Assembly: GCA_051881695.1 (NCBI GenBank)
Contig: JBJEQJ010000019.1
Coordinates: 1 to 64,000 of the forward strand
Source: CAYJFG01 sp051881695
GTDB taxonomy: Bacteria; Bacillota; Clostridia; Oscillospirales; Acutalibacteraceae
DNA length: 64,000 nt
Reading direction: 5' to 3'
A program made the position numbers and the translations under genes. The notes beneath the pieces were generated by a model. It was not told the DNA's origin, made no database searches, and saw only the letters and a program-made list of their open reading frames with translations. Below, piece after piece: positions 16,640 to 25,962 of this stretch; the stretch's first letter is position 1; every line of letters begins with the position of its first letter.

Positions 16640-19015
16640 TTACTGTGCCGCCGAGATTACGGGCTCCTCGCTTGCAGGAGGTTCCAAAGACGGAGTATCC
16701 TGAGGTATATCCTCAGAAGGGCTTATCGGGTCGTCAGATACTACATCTTCAGACGAGGTATCGTCATACGAACTGTCATCAGAGCTTATATCGGAGCTTT
16801 CATAGTCTTCGTCATAGCTGCTTGAGTAATCTTCATCTTCCTCAGAGCTTGAACTGTCATAGCTGTAGCCGTGACCTCCGTAGCAATAATCCGGCTTATT
16901 ATTAGGAGAATAATATCCAAGATAAGTGCTTCCGCAGTAGCTTGTTGCAAGAAGTCCGGTGTTAGCACAGTAGTAGATTTCTTCGCAATTAGGCGAGAGC
17001 GAATATTCCTTGCTCTCTTTGTCGGAAAGATAATGCGACATAAGATTGTTAAAGGTTTGCTCGGCAATATATGAGCTGCCCTGTATAACAGAAGGTTGAT
17101 CAAAGCCTGTCCATACGGCAAGCACTGCGTAAGGCGACATTCCTATAAACCAGTGGTCTTTTCCGTAGTCTGTTGTACCTGTTTTACCTATAATATCCCA
17201 TCCGTAAATTGCCGCGCTGTGGGCGTTTGTATGGGTTGAATTTGTTACGTTGTAATGCAGCAGTCGGTTCATAATTGTTGCTGTATCTGCCGAGTATGAC
17301 TGAATCGGAATATTATCTCTGTTATCTAAAATTACATTTCCGTCCTGGTCTGTAACATAGTAATAGGAATACGGCTCATAATATCTGCCGCCGTTACCCA
17401 TATACTGATATGAGCCTGCCATCTCTCTAACTGTTACTCCGCCATGTAAACCACCGATTGAAAGTCCGCCGATGTTTTCTGCGTCTTCGGTTCTTAAATT
17501 GCGGAAGCCTGTTTTATTAACTGCCTGATTATATGCGTTTTTAACTCCGACAAGCTGCATTGTCTGTGCAGCCGCAGCGTTTAAAGAGCGTTCGATAGCT
17601 TCAGGAAGAAGTATTTGACCGTGGTATGTCAAATCAACGTTGTTCGGTCCTGAACGCCATGTTCCGTCCTCGTTTACCGCCCATTTTTCAATAGGTTCAT
17701 CGTTTACAAAGGATGAGAAATTATATGTTCCCTGCTCTATTGCCATAGGATAAATAAACGACGGTTTTATTGAAGAACCGGGCTGCAAAACGGAGTCGTT
17801 TGCTCTGTCCCATAAAAGCCTGCCGTCCCTTTTCTGTCTGCCGCCGACAGTTGCTATTATTCTTCCGTCAAAATCCATAAGCATTGTTGCAACCTCAAGG
17901 TTCGGGTCGGAGGGGGTGTCAAGGCTTTGCACATATTTTTCTGCATACTGCTGCATTTCAAGGTCCATAGCACAGTATATTCTGAAGCCCTCTGTATACA
18001 TTCTTAAAGAAGCGGTATCCTCACTGATGTTAAATTCCTCAGCCAAATCCTCAGCCACATCGTTGAATACCATATCCATATACCAGTTCCAGGCAGAGTC
18101 ATCTTCCTTTTCTTCTTCCTCCTCCTCTTCTTCAACATAGCCGACAAACTGCATATTTGCAGATTCCTGCATAGCTGCGTCGTATTCCTCTTTGGTAATT
18201 TTACCCTGGTCATACATTGCTTCAATTACAGTTTCTCTGCGTTCCTTGTTGTTTTCGGGATATTCAAGCGGAGTGTAGGCGGCAGGGTTTTGCGTTATTC
18301 CTGCTATTGCGGCGCATTGCGCTATTGAACAGTCCTGTATGTCTTTACCAAAGTACAGGTGGGCCGCGCTTTGCACGCCTCGGCATCCGCTGCCGAAGTT
18401 TACTATATTCAGGTAAGCCTCAAGAATTTCGTCCTTTGTGAATTCACGTTCCAGGTTTAGCGCCCTGAAAATCTCGCGGAGCTTTCTGTTTATGCTTACC
18501 TCGTTGTCATCGGTTATATTCTTAATCAGCTGCTGCGTAAGCGTTGAACCGCCGTAGCTGTCCGAGCCGGAGGCAAGGCTGAATATTGCGCCGCCTGTAC
18601 GTACCCAGTCAACTCCGTTATGTTCATAAAAACGCTTATCCTCAATGGCGACCATAGCGTCCTTCATTGACTTCGGTATATCTTCAAAATCAACCCAAAT
18701 GCGGTTTTCCGTGCTGTGCAGCCTTTGATATTCAACAGGCTCACCTTTATCGTTATTAACATATATTATGCTTGTAAGCTGAAGTTTAGAAGCATGAAGA
18801 TCTATACCGGTCGGTTCACCGGACAGCTGGAATAAATATATTAATACCGATATTCCCACAATTACACAGGAAATTATCAAAACAAGCAGAGTAGTGGAGA
18901 TAATTCCCCATATTGTAGAGAACAGCCCCTTTGTTCCTTTTACGGCGATATTTGTACCGGCAGCCCTGTGCTGTTCAAATTCATCCGTGTATTTGTTGAT
19001 GTCGGTTTTTCGCAT
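16640..19015 (-). CDS. Class A penicillin-binding protein (PBP1A-type)
   Basis: 791 residues, a bifunctional peptidoglycan synthase. A cytoplasmic N-terminus is followed by a single membrane anchor (about 38-62). The GT51 glycosyltransferase domain has EDKRFYEHNG (Glu125-Asp126), GGSTLTQQLIKN at 155-166 and RKLREIFRALNLE. The transpeptidase domain has SSIK (nucleophile Ser415), SLN at 477-479 and KTGTT at 611-615. Two oddities are a Glu-rich insert at 295-305 and an acidic Ser/Asp/Glu/Tyr-rich tail of about 70 residues (720-790), expected outside the membrane. GGGAGG lies 11 nt before the ATG. It is transcribed alone, away from the small gene at 19318. Confidence 0.94.
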   Translation of the reverse strand: MRKTDINKYTDEFEQHRAAGTNIAVKGTKGLFSTIWGIISTTLLVLIISCVIVGISVLIYLFQLSGEPTGIDLHASKLQLTSIIYVNNDKGEPVEYQRLHSTENRIWVDFEDIPKSMKDAMVAIEDKRFYEHNGVDWVRTGGAIFSLASGSDSYGGSTLTQQLIKNITDDNEVSINRKLREIFRALNLEREFTKDEILEAYLNIVNFGSGCRGVQSAAHLYFGKDIQDCSIAQCAAIAGITQNPAAYTPLEYPENNKERRETVIEAMYDQGKITKEEYDAAMQESANMQFVGYVEEEEEEEEKEDDSAWNWYMDMVFNDVAEDLAEEFNISEDTASLRMYTEGFRIYCAMDLEMQQYAEKYVQSLDTPSDPNLEVATMLMDFDGRIIATVGGRQKRDGRLLWDRANDSVLQPGSSIKPSFIYPMAIEQGTYNFSSFVNDEPIEKWAVNEDGTWRSGPNNVDLTYHGQILLPEAIERSLNAAAAQTMQLVGVKNAYNQAVNKTGFRNLRTEDAENIGGLSIGGLHGGVTVREMAGSYQYMGNGGRYYEPYSYYYVTDQDGNVILDNRDNIPIQSYSADTATIMNRLLHYNVTNSTHTNAHSAAIYGWDIIGKTGTTDYGKDHWFIGMSPYAVLAVWTGFDQPSVIQGSSYIAEQTFNNLMSHYLSDKESKEYSLSPNCEEIYYCANTGLLATSYCGSTYLGYYSPNNKPDYCYGGHGYSYDSSSSEEDEDYSSSYDEDYESSDISSDDSSYDDTSSEDVVSDDPISPSEDIPQDTPSLEPPASEEPVISAAQ

Positions 19016-19088
19016 TAATATGCCGACCTCCCTATAAATTTTAAGTTAATTATGAAATTCCTGCTGAAAATTTATACAACTACGTTGC

Positions 19089-19094
19089 ATTATA
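19089..19094 (-). promoter_or_regulatory. Extended -10 promoter of the PBP gene
   Basis: On the minus strand TGT-TATAAT (hexamer at 19094-19089) lies about 74 nt before the PBP start. The -35 region is a poor T-rich match, typical of extended -10 promoters. The rest of 19016-19317 shows no gene. Confidence 0.5.
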
Positions 19095-19317
19095 ACACTT
19101 TTTCTAAAAAAAAGAAACATTTTTTAAAGGATTTTTTGTTAATTCATTGTAAATTAACATAACGGAAACATTTTTACCGATAAAAACCAAAAAATCCGTT
19201 TTATTTGTATTTGATTTACGGAGCAAAGTTGAATTTATCCAATGAATATTTATGTCCGAAAGGGACAGAATACATATATATTTTATTTAGTTTGTTAGGA
19301 AGAGGGAATAATTACTA

Positions 19318-19653
19318 ATGAAAAAGTATGTTAATGCGAAACGGCTTTCTGTTTTTTTATTGTGTATGCTTGCAGTAATAGCATTGTCAGCTTTTGCCGC
19401 TTTTATTAACAGTGATGCGGAAAATACAAATACAAACAGCAGTATAACCTCCTCCAAAGCAGAAAAAACATATATTGTAAGGGAATATAAAGATGTAATT
19501 TGTGTTTTTGAAGAGAATATGGACATACCGGTAAAAACCACAGATGTTAAGGTAAGTGCTTTTCCGAAGGCAGATATTGAGCTTTTAAAAAAGGGGATAA
19601 GGGTTACAGGCGAGAGGGAGCTTAAAAGAGTTCTTGACGATTATTGCAGTTGA
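19318..19653 (+). CDS. Membrane-anchored small protein with BofC_C-like domain
   Basis: 111 residues. A signal anchor (about 11-32, VFLLCMLAVIALSAFAAFI) is followed by a Ser/Thr/Asn-rich linker and a compact domain from 47 onward: YIVREYKDVICVFEEN, then TTDVKVSAFPKADIELLKKGIRV and a final LKRVLDDYCS. This pattern recurs in small extracytoplasmic proteins of Clostridia and resembles the C-terminal domain of BofC, a sporulation checkpoint protein. Exact function is unknown and I do not assign it as BofC. The ribosome site AGGAAGAGGG precedes the ATG. It is divergent from the PBP gene. Confidence 0.65.
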   Translation: MKKYVNAKRLSVFLLCMLAVIALSAFAAFINSDAENTNTNSSITSSKAEKTYIVREYKDVICVFEENMDIPVKTTDVKVSAFPKADIELLKKGIRVTGERELKRVLDDYCS

Positions 19654-19755
19654 AGCTGTAACCGGCATAAATTCAGTTTATTTGCAGCTTGCTTTGTAAT
19701 ATTGCCGAATTAACGGCTGTGAATTTTAATAAAGCGTAAATTTAACAAGAACACC

Positions 19756-19784
19756 TTGACAAATTAAGGCTGTAATTATAAAAT
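19756..19784 (+). promoter_or_regulatory. Candidate sigma-A promoter of the fab-acc operon
   Basis: A perfect TTGACA at 19756-19761 and TAAAAT at 19779-19784 are separated by 17 nt. The leader to fabH would be about 235 nt. Confidence 0.6.
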
Positions 19785-19888
19785 TAATTAAATTATAAAA
19801 TTATATTTTTATGCAGATTTCATACAGAAAAACTGTAAAAAATGAATATAAAAACGAGATATAAGCATTTAGTTTTTGTACTTTATTA

Positions 19889-19905
19889 AAAACAGCGGCT
19901 GTTTT
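19889..19905. promoter_or_regulatory. 17-bp palindrome in the fab operon leader
   Basis: AAAACAGC-G-GCTGTTTT is perfectly symmetric around one central base, embedded in AT-rich flanks. It could be an operator for a fatty-acid repressor or a short RNA hairpin. It matches no operator that I recognise. Confidence 0.4.
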
Positions 19906-20027
19906 AACGTTCACAAAGAATAGTCGAAAGTGCTGATATAACTTTAAAAACAAGTAAATAACAGAGAAGGTTTACGCAGAAGAATTTAAATATATTTTAA
20001 GCCTAAAATTAAAACGGAGGATTGTTT

Positions 20028-20987
20028 ATGAGCTTTAATATTATTGGTACCGGGCGTTCGGTTCCGGAATACATACTAACAAATGATGAGCTTTCCACAA
20101 TGGTAGAAACAAATGACGAATGGATTGTAAAAAGGACAGGCATTAAAGAGAGAAGAATATGCACAACCGAAACGCTTAATGACTTGTGCGTAAACAGTGC
20201 AAGGCAGGCAATGGAGCAGGCTGGAGTTACTGCTCAGGAGCTTGATCTTATAATTGTTGCAACTATTACAGCGCAGTATTTTACCCCGTCGCAGGCTTGT
20301 ATTGTTCAAAGTTTGCTTGGCGCAACGTGCCCGGCCTTTGACGTAAATGCTGCCTGCAGCGGTTTTATTTATGCTCTTGACGTTGCAGACGGCTATTTTG
20401 CCAGAAATAAGGCAGAGAAGATATTAGTAATTGCCGCAGACAATTTAAGTAATATTGTGGACTGGGAAGACCGGTCAACCTGCGTTTTGTTCGGCGATGC
20501 TGCAGGTGCCGTGGTGCTTTCTAAAGGAGATTCGCTAAAGTCAATAAAGCTTACGGCAAAGGGCAACGTGGACGCCTTGTTTGCACCCAAGGGGGAAAAT
20601 ACATCTCCGTTTTATAAGCACGAAAAGTACAGAAAGCCTGTGCTTAATATGGACGGACACGAGGTTTACAAGTTTGCTGTATCTTCAATGGTAAAAGAGA
20701 TAAAAGCTGTTATAGAAATGGCGGGACTTACTCAGGATTATATTGATTTTGTTGTACCGCATCAGGCTAATATAAGAATAATAGACGCAGCAATTGCAAA
20801 GCTTGACATACCTGCGGAAAAGTACGTTAAAAACCTGCAAAGCTTCGGCAACACATCAGCCTCCTGTATGCCGGTAGCTTTAGATATAGCGAATAGAAAC
20901 GGTCTGTTCAAAAAGGGCGATATAATTTGTATGTGCGCTTTTGGTGCAGGTCTTACAACAGGCAGCTGTGTTCTTGAATGGAAATAA
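20028..20987 (+). CDS. fabH: Beta-ketoacyl-ACP synthase III
   Basis: 319 residues. Condenses acetyl-CoA (or a branched primer) with malonyl-ACP to start fatty-acid synthesis. The catalytic Cys110 lies in NAACSGF, the His is in PHQAN and the Asn in SFGNTSA. The ETNDEWIVKRTGIKERRI signature lies at 27-44. It is the first gene of the fab-acc operon. ATG 20028 follows GGAGG (20016-20020) by 7 nt; an in-frame TTG at 20022 is too close to that site. Confidence 0.96.
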   Translation: MSFNIIGTGRSVPEYILTNDELSTMVETNDEWIVKRTGIKERRICTTETLNDLCVNSARQAMEQAGVTAQELDLIIVATITAQYFTPSQACIVQSLLGATCPAFDVNAACSGFIYALDVADGYFARNKAEKILVIAADNLSNIVDWEDRSTCVLFGDAAGAVVLSKGDSLKSIKLTAKGNVDALFAPKGENTSPFYKHEKYRKPVLNMDGHEVYKFAVSSMVKEIKAVIEMAGLTQDYIDFVVPHQANIRIIDAAIAKLDIPAEKYVKNLQSFGNTSASCMPVALDIANRNGLFKKGDIICMCAFGAGLTTGSCVLEWK

Positions 20988-21006
20988 TAAGAGGAGGAAT
21001 AAGAAA

Positions 21007-21957
21007 ATGATAAGCACACCTATTAACGAGCAGCTGGGAATAAAATATCCCATTTTTCAGGGCGGTATGGCTTGGGTAGCAGACGCATCCCTTGCCGCCG
21101 GAGTAAGCAACGCCGGAGGTCTTGGAATTATTGCGGCCATGAACTCTAACGCCGAACAGTTAAGAGCAGAAATTAAAAAGGCAAGAGAGCTTACAGATAA
21201 ACCCTTTGGTGTAAACGTAATGCTTATGAGTCCTTTTGCTGCAGAGGTTGCACAGGTTGTTGCAGAGGAAAAAATTCCCGTTGTAACAACAGGAGCAGGC
21301 AACCCCGGCAAATTTATGAAAACGTGGAACGAAGCAGGAATTAAGGTAATACCTGTTGTTCCGTCTGTTGCGCTTGCAAAAATTGCACAAAGAAACGGCG
21401 CTTTTGCGGTAATTGCAGAGGGCGGCGAAAGCGGCGGACATGTTGGTGATTTAACAACTATGGCGCTTGTTCCGCAGGTTTGCGATGCGGTTGATATTCC
21501 CGTAATTGCAGCAGGCGGCATCGCCGACGGCAGACAGCTGGCTGCGGCGTTTATGCTTGGCGCAGTAGGCGTGCAGGTTGGCACGCGTTTCCTTGTTGCA
21601 AAGGAATGTACTATTTCTCAGGAATATAAAGACAAGATTTTAAAAGCAAAGGATATAGACACGGTAGTAACCGGCAAAAGGTTGGGTCACCCGGTGCGCT
21701 CACTTAAAAATTCCTTTACAAGAGAATACACAAAATGCGAGTACGACAGCTCAAATGTTTCAGACGATGAGCTTGAGAAAATGGCAACAGGCGTTTTAAG
21801 AAAAGCTGCAAGAGAGGGCGACGTTTCAAAGGGCTGTGTTCTTGCAGGACAGGTTGCAAGCATGGTTAAAGAAGAGCAAACTTCAAAGGAGATTATTGAG
21901 GACTTGTTCACTAAGGCAGAAAAAGTGTTAGGCGGTGCAAATAAATGGGTAAAATAG
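21007..21957 (+). CDS. fabK: Enoyl-ACP reductase II (FMN-dependent)
   Basis: 316 residues, FabK/nitronate monooxygenase-like TIM barrel. Reduces the enoyl-ACP double bond in the last step of each elongation cycle. Visible motifs: PIFQGGMAWVADASLAAGVSNAGGLG at the N-terminus, FGVNVMLMSP, AEGGESGGHVG, PVIAAGGIADGRQLAAAFMLGAVGVQVGTRFL (phosphate/FMN site). ATG 21007 follows GAGGAGG closely; the frame extends upstream without a better start. FabK in place of FabI is typical of many Clostridia and streptococci and makes this step insensitive to triclosan-type FabI inhibitors. No fabI is seen here. Confidence 0.94.
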   Translation: MISTPINEQLGIKYPIFQGGMAWVADASLAAGVSNAGGLGIIAAMNSNAEQLRAEIKKARELTDKPFGVNVMLMSPFAAEVAQVVAEEKIPVVTTGAGNPGKFMKTWNEAGIKVIPVVPSVALAKIAQRNGAFAVIAEGGESGGHVGDLTTMALVPQVCDAVDIPVIAAGGIADGRQLAAAFMLGAVGVQVGTRFLVAKECTISQEYKDKILKAKDIDTVVTGKRLGHPVRSLKNSFTREYTKCEYDSSNVSDDELEKMATGVLRKAAREGDVSKGCVLAGQVASMVKEEQTSKEIIEDLFTKAEKVLGGANKWVK

Positions 21958-22856
21958 CGTTTGTTTTTTCGGGGCAGGGCGCCCAATACCCGGGAATGGG
22001 TAAGGAGCTTTACGATGCTTCGCCTGCTGCAAAGGAAATTTTTGATATTGCAGACAGCGTAAGACCGGGAACCTCACAGATGTGTTTTACAGGGCAGCAG
22101 GCAGACCTTAACGAAACGATAAATACTCAGCCGTGTGTTTTTACCGTAGATTTGGCAGCGGCTTGCGCTGTAAGAGAGCTTGGCATAAAAGCAGATTACG
22201 TTGCAGGATTTTCTTTGGGGGAAATATCTGCACTTGCGTTTGGCGGTATGCTTTCAAATGAGCAGGCATTTAAGCTTGTTTGCAAAAGAGCTGAATTTAT
22301 GGATGCGGCGGCAAAGGAAAACAAGGGAGCTATGGCGGCAGTTTTGAAGCTTACGCCGGAAAAGGTTGAGGAAATATGCTCCCGCTTTAATGATGTATGG
22401 CCTGTTAATTATAACAGCCCGGCGCAAACGGTTGTAGCTTCAAGCGAGGATACAATAGACGAGCTTATAGCCGCAGTAAAGGCGGAAAGAGGCAAAGCGG
22501 TCTACTTGGCGGTAAGCGGGGCCTTCCACTCACCGTATATGGCAGGCGCATCGGACGCATTGGGAGAGTATTTAAAGGATATAACGCTTTCACAGCCTTC
22601 AATTCCTATTTTTGCAAATGCAACTGCTAAGCCCTACGAGGGAGATTTTAAGCAGCTGATTGCAAGGCAGGTAAAAAGCCCTGTTCTGTGGCAGAAAACA
22701 GTAGAAAATCTTGCCGATCTGGGTGTTGATACATTTATCGAGTGCGGCCCCGGAAAAACGCTTACGGGACTTATTAAGAAAATCAACCCGGAGCTTAATG
22801 CATTTAAGCTTGAAAATAAAGCTGACCTTGAGGCTGTTAAGGAACAGCTTCTCTGA
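21945..22856 (+). CDS. fabD: Malonyl-CoA:ACP transacylase
   Basis: 303 residues. Loads malonate onto acyl carrier protein. GQGAQYPGMG at 10-19 and the nucleophile Ser90 in GFSLGE are seen (the usual GHSLGE His is Phe here, a substitution I believe occurs in other Firmicutes). Active His195 lies in GAFHSPYM. The gene overlaps the end of fabK by 13 nt, implying translational coupling. Confidence 0.95.
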   Translation: MGKIAFVFSGQGAQYPGMGKELYDASPAAKEIFDIADSVRPGTSQMCFTGQQADLNETINTQPCVFTVDLAAACAVRELGIKADYVAGFSLGEISALAFGGMLSNEQAFKLVCKRAEFMDAAAKENKGAMAAVLKLTPEKVEEICSRFNDVWPVNYNSPAQTVVASSEDTIDELIAAVKAERGKAVYLAVSGAFHSPYMAGASDALGEYLKDITLSQPSIPIFANATAKPYEGDFKQLIARQVKSPVLWQKTVENLADLGVDTFIECGPGKTLTGLIKKINPELNAFKLENKADLEAVKEQLL

Positions 22857-22899
22857 TACAGGCAAAGTAAGAATATTCGTTTTGAAAGGAATGTTTTAA

Positions 22900-23643
22900 A
22901 TGAGATTTGAAAATAAAACAGCAGTAATAACCGGCGCTTCAAGAGGAATCGGTAAGGCTATAGCCTTAACGCTTGCAAAGGAGGGTGCAAATATTGCCGT
23001 TGTATACACAGGTGATGATGAAAATGCCGCCGCAACAAAGCAGGAGCTTCTCGCTTTAGGAGTTAAGTGCGAGCTTTATGACTGTGACGTTTCATCATAT
23101 GAAGCAACTAAAGAGGTTTGCGATGCAATTATCGAACAGTTCGGCGGAATAGATATTCTTGTAAACAATGCCGGAATTGTAAGAGATAAGCTTGTTATTA
23201 AAATGGAAGAGTGCGACTTTGACTCTGTTATAAATGTAAACCTTAAGGGCACATATAATATGATAAAGCATACTTATACTCATTTTATGAGAAAAAGATC
23301 CGGCAGAATTATTAATATGGCTTCGGTAGTGGGCATTAACGGCAACGTCAGCCAGGCTAACTATTCGGCTTCAAAGGCGGGCGTTATCGGCGTGACAAAA
23401 TCTGTTGCAAAGGAGCTTGCAGGCAGAGGCGTTACAGTTAACGCTATTGCACCGGGATATATTATTACAGATATGACAAATGCGTTGAGTGACAAGGCAA
23501 AGGAACAGATTGAGGCTTCTATTCCTATGAAAAAGAGAGGTCTGCCGCAGGACGTCGCCAATGCAGTTGCTTTTCTCGCCTCTGACGAAGCTTCCTATAT
23601 CACCGGCGAGGTTATCCGCGTAGACGGCGGTATGGCAATGTAA
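22900..23643 (+). CDS. fabG: 3-oxoacyl-ACP reductase
   Basis: 247 residues, short-chain dehydrogenase. Reduces ketoacyl-ACP with NADPH. TGASRGIG lies at 11-18, NNAG at 89-92, and the catalytic set is Ser142, Tyr155 and Lys159 (YSASK). The C-terminus ends with the typical ITGEVIRVDGGMAM. AAAGGAATG precedes the start. It is the fourth gene in the fab-acc operon. Confidence 0.96.
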   Translation: MRFENKTAVITGASRGIGKAIALTLAKEGANIAVVYTGDDENAAATKQELLALGVKCELYDCDVSSYEATKEVCDAIIEQFGGIDILVNNAGIVRDKLVIKMEECDFDSVINVNLKGTYNMIKHTYTHFMRKRSGRIINMASVVGINGNVSQANYSASKAGVIGVTKSVAKELAGRGVTVNAIAPGYIITDMTNALSDKAKEQIEASIPMKKRGLPQDVANAVAFLASDEASYITGEVIRVDGGMAM

Positions 23644-23669
23644 AATAATTTATCAGGAGAGTGAAAGAT

Positions 23670-24899
23670 ATGAAGAGAGTTGTAGTTACAGGACTTGGCG
23701 CAGTAACACCGGTCGGCAACAATACGCAGGATAGCTGGAATTCAATAAAAAACGGCGTATGCGGAATTGATAGAATTTCTAAATTTGACACGTCTGATTT
23801 AAAAGTAAATGTTGCGGCTGAGGTTAAGGACTTTGACCCCACACTGTATATAGAAAAAAGAGATTTGAGAAAAACAGACCTTTACACGCAGTATGCTGTT
23901 GCGGCAGCGGCTCAGGCAGTGCAGGACAGCGGCATACAGGGCAAGGTTGACCCCGAACGCTTCGGAGTGTATGTAGGCTCGGGAATAGGCGGTATGCAGT
24001 CCTTTACTGCTAACTGCGAGGCACTCATAACATCAGGACCTAAAAAGGTTTCTCCGTTTTTTGTTCCTATGATGATAAGCAATATTGCTTCCGGTACTAT
24101 TGCTATAAATAATAATGCAAAGGGTGTTTGTCTGCCGATAGTTACAGCCTGTGCAACAGGCACACATTCAATCGGAGAGGCATACCACGCTATTGCCGCA
24201 GGCTATGCCGATGCAATTATTACCGGCGGCGCAGAGGCGGCAGTTACTCCGCTTTCTATTGCAGGCTTTACAAACTGCAAAGCGTTAACTACAAGGAACG
24301 ACCCGAAAACAGCTTCTATTCCGTTTGATAAAAGAAGAGATGGCTTTGTTATGGGAGAGGGCGCAGGCGTAGTGATTCTTGAGGAATACGAGCACGCAGT
24401 TGCCAGAGGAGCAAAAATCTATGCTGAGATTTGCGGCTACGGCAACAGCTGTGACGCTCACCATGTTACAGCGCCAGATCCGGAGGCAGAAGGTCCTATG
24501 CGTGCAATAAGGCTTGCCGTAAATGAAGCCGGAATTAAAGACAGCGATAAAATATATATCAATGCTCACGGTACAAGCACCCCGCCTAATGACAGAGTTG
24601 AAACAAAGGCAATTAAAGGAGTGTTTGGCGACAGAGCCTACGATTTATATATAAGCTCCACCAAGTCTATGACAGGTCATATGCTCGGTGCCGCAGGCGG
24701 TGCAGAAGCAGTATTTTCCGTTTTATCTCTGTATGACGGCGTATTGCCGCCGACAATCGGATACGAGGAAAAGGACGAAGAATGTGACCTTAATTATATA
24801 CCGAACAAAGCGCTTAAAACAGATGTTGATTTTGCTATGTCAACTTCCTTGGGCTTTGGCGGTCACAACGCCTGCATTGTATTCAAAAAATTTAAATAA
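23670..24899 (+). CDS. fabF: Beta-ketoacyl-ACP synthase II
   Basis: 409 residues. Elongating condensing enzyme. The catalytic Cys161 lies in TACATGTHSIGEA, with His residues in NAHGTSTPPND and SMTGHMLGAAGG. ATG 23670 has AGGAGA upstream (23655-23660); the in-frame GTG at 23661 abuts that site and is unlikely. 26 nt follow fabG and 42 nt precede accB. Confidence 0.96.
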   Translation: MKRVVVTGLGAVTPVGNNTQDSWNSIKNGVCGIDRISKFDTSDLKVNVAAEVKDFDPTLYIEKRDLRKTDLYTQYAVAAAAQAVQDSGIQGKVDPERFGVYVGSGIGGMQSFTANCEALITSGPKKVSPFFVPMMISNIASGTIAINNNAKGVCLPIVTACATGTHSIGEAYHAIAAGYADAIITGGAEAAVTPLSIAGFTNCKALTTRNDPKTASIPFDKRRDGFVMGEGAGVVILEEYEHAVARGAKIYAEICGYGNSCDAHHVTAPDPEAEGPMRAIRLAVNEAGIKDSDKIYINAHGTSTPPNDRVETKAIKGVFGDRAYDLYISSTKSMTGHMLGAAGGAEAVFSVLSLYDGVLPPTIGYEEKDEECDLNYIPNKALKTDVDFAMSTSLGFGGHNACIVFKKFK

Positions 24900-24941
24900 G
24901 AGGCAAGGCGTTAAGTAAAGTTATTGCAAGGAGATTTTTAA

Positions 24942-25424
24942 ATGGCTATGTATGATATTAACGAGCTCAAGGAGCTTATAAATACTGTTGATAAATCAGG
25001 CATTGTAAAATTTGAACTTAAAAATGCAGACGGCGAAAAGCTTTTGATAAGCAAGGAAGAAAAAGTAACCTGTATTTCTTCGCCTGTTTCTGCCACTGCG
25101 GAAGCACCCGTTGCTGTATTGGCACCGGCTTCCGCAGTGACTGCATCCGAAAATACAGCTGTGGCTGAGGCTGATAAGGATGATGACAATTCATCAGCAA
25201 TCACAGCTCCTATGGTAGGTGTGTTTTATGCCGCACCATCGCCTGATGCCGAGCCTTATGTTTCGGTAGGCTCAGCCGTTAAAAAGGGTGATGTTATCTG
25301 TATTATTGAAGCAATGAAGCTTATGAACGAGGTTACTGCAACACAAAGCGGCGTCATTACCGAGATTTGTGCAAATAACGGAGAAATTGTAGAGTTCGGA
25401 CAGCCGCTGTTCAAAATAAAATAA
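24942..25424 (+). CDS. accB: Biotin carboxyl carrier protein of acetyl-CoA carboxylase
   Basis: 160 residues. Carries carboxybiotin between AccC and AccD-AccA. The N-terminal helix (MYDINELKELI) is followed by an Ala/Pro/Val-rich flexible linker (about 45-85) and a lipoyl/biotinyl domain with EAMKLMNE, the biotinylated residue being Lys126. The C-terminus GQPLFKIK is typical. AGGAG precedes the ATG. Confidence 0.95.
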   Translation: MAMYDINELKELINTVDKSGIVKFELKNADGEKLLISKEEKVTCISSPVSATAEAPVAVLAPASAVTASENTAVAEADKDDDNSSAITAPMVGVFYAAPSPDAEPYVSVGSAVKKGDVICIIEAMKLMNEVTATQSGVITEICANNGEIVEFGQPLFKIK

Positions 25425-25508
25425 TATATTTTTAAAAAAATAAGCTTTATGTAATGTGTAGTTTTCGGCATTTTCGTTATTTATGTACAGCGAAAGGAAT
25501 GGTCTAAA

Positions 25509-25931
25509 ATGAATCAGGAAGAAATTAAAAAAATAATTCCGCACAGACAGGATATGCTTCTTGTTGAAGAAGCAGAAGTAATAGATGAAAATACGTCAAG
25601 GGGCAAGCTTACAATCCGTGGAGATGAATTTTTCTTAAGAGGACATTTTCCGGGAAACCCCGTAGTGCCGGGCGTTATTCTGTGCGAGGCTATGGCACAG
25701 GCAAGCTGTGTTTTGCTTGGCGAAAAGGCAAAGGGAACAACTCCCTATTTTACAAAAATGGATAATGTTAAGTTTAAAAACAAGGTTTTACCGGGAGATA
25801 CGCTTGAGTCGGTATGCACCCTTACAAAAAGCCGTGGGGCATTCCATTTTGTTGAGGCTAAGGGATACGTTAACGGTAAACTTTGTGTAAGCGCAGAATT
25901 TGCCTTTGCTCTTGTTAAAAACGAAGAATAA
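25509..25931 (+). CDS. fabZ: 3-hydroxyacyl-ACP dehydratase
   Basis: 140 residues, single hot-dog domain. Dehydrates hydroxyacyl-ACP. IIPHRQDMLLV opens the fold, and the active pair His46 (RGHFPGNPVVPGV) and Glu60 (LCEAMAQ) is visible. It sits between accB and accC as in other Firmicute fab clusters. No FabN-like isomerase can be separated from this by eye. Confidence 0.94.
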   Translation: MNQEEIKKIIPHRQDMLLVEEAEVIDENTSRGKLTIRGDEFFLRGHFPGNPVVPGVILCEAMAQASCVLLGEKAKGTTPYFTKMDNVKFKNKVLPGDTLESVCTLTKSRGAFHFVEAKGYVNGKLCVSAEFAFALVKNEE

Positions 25932-25962
25932 TTTATGAACTAACCGATTACGGAGGAAGAAT

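Larger units (their letters stand above)
19654..20027 (+). other. 374-bp upstream region of the fab operon
   Basis: No gene is seen. The region is AT-rich, holding the candidate fab promoter at 19756-19784 and a 17-bp palindrome at 19889-19905. I found no match to the FapR or FabT operator consensus sequences as I remember them. Confidence 0.6.
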
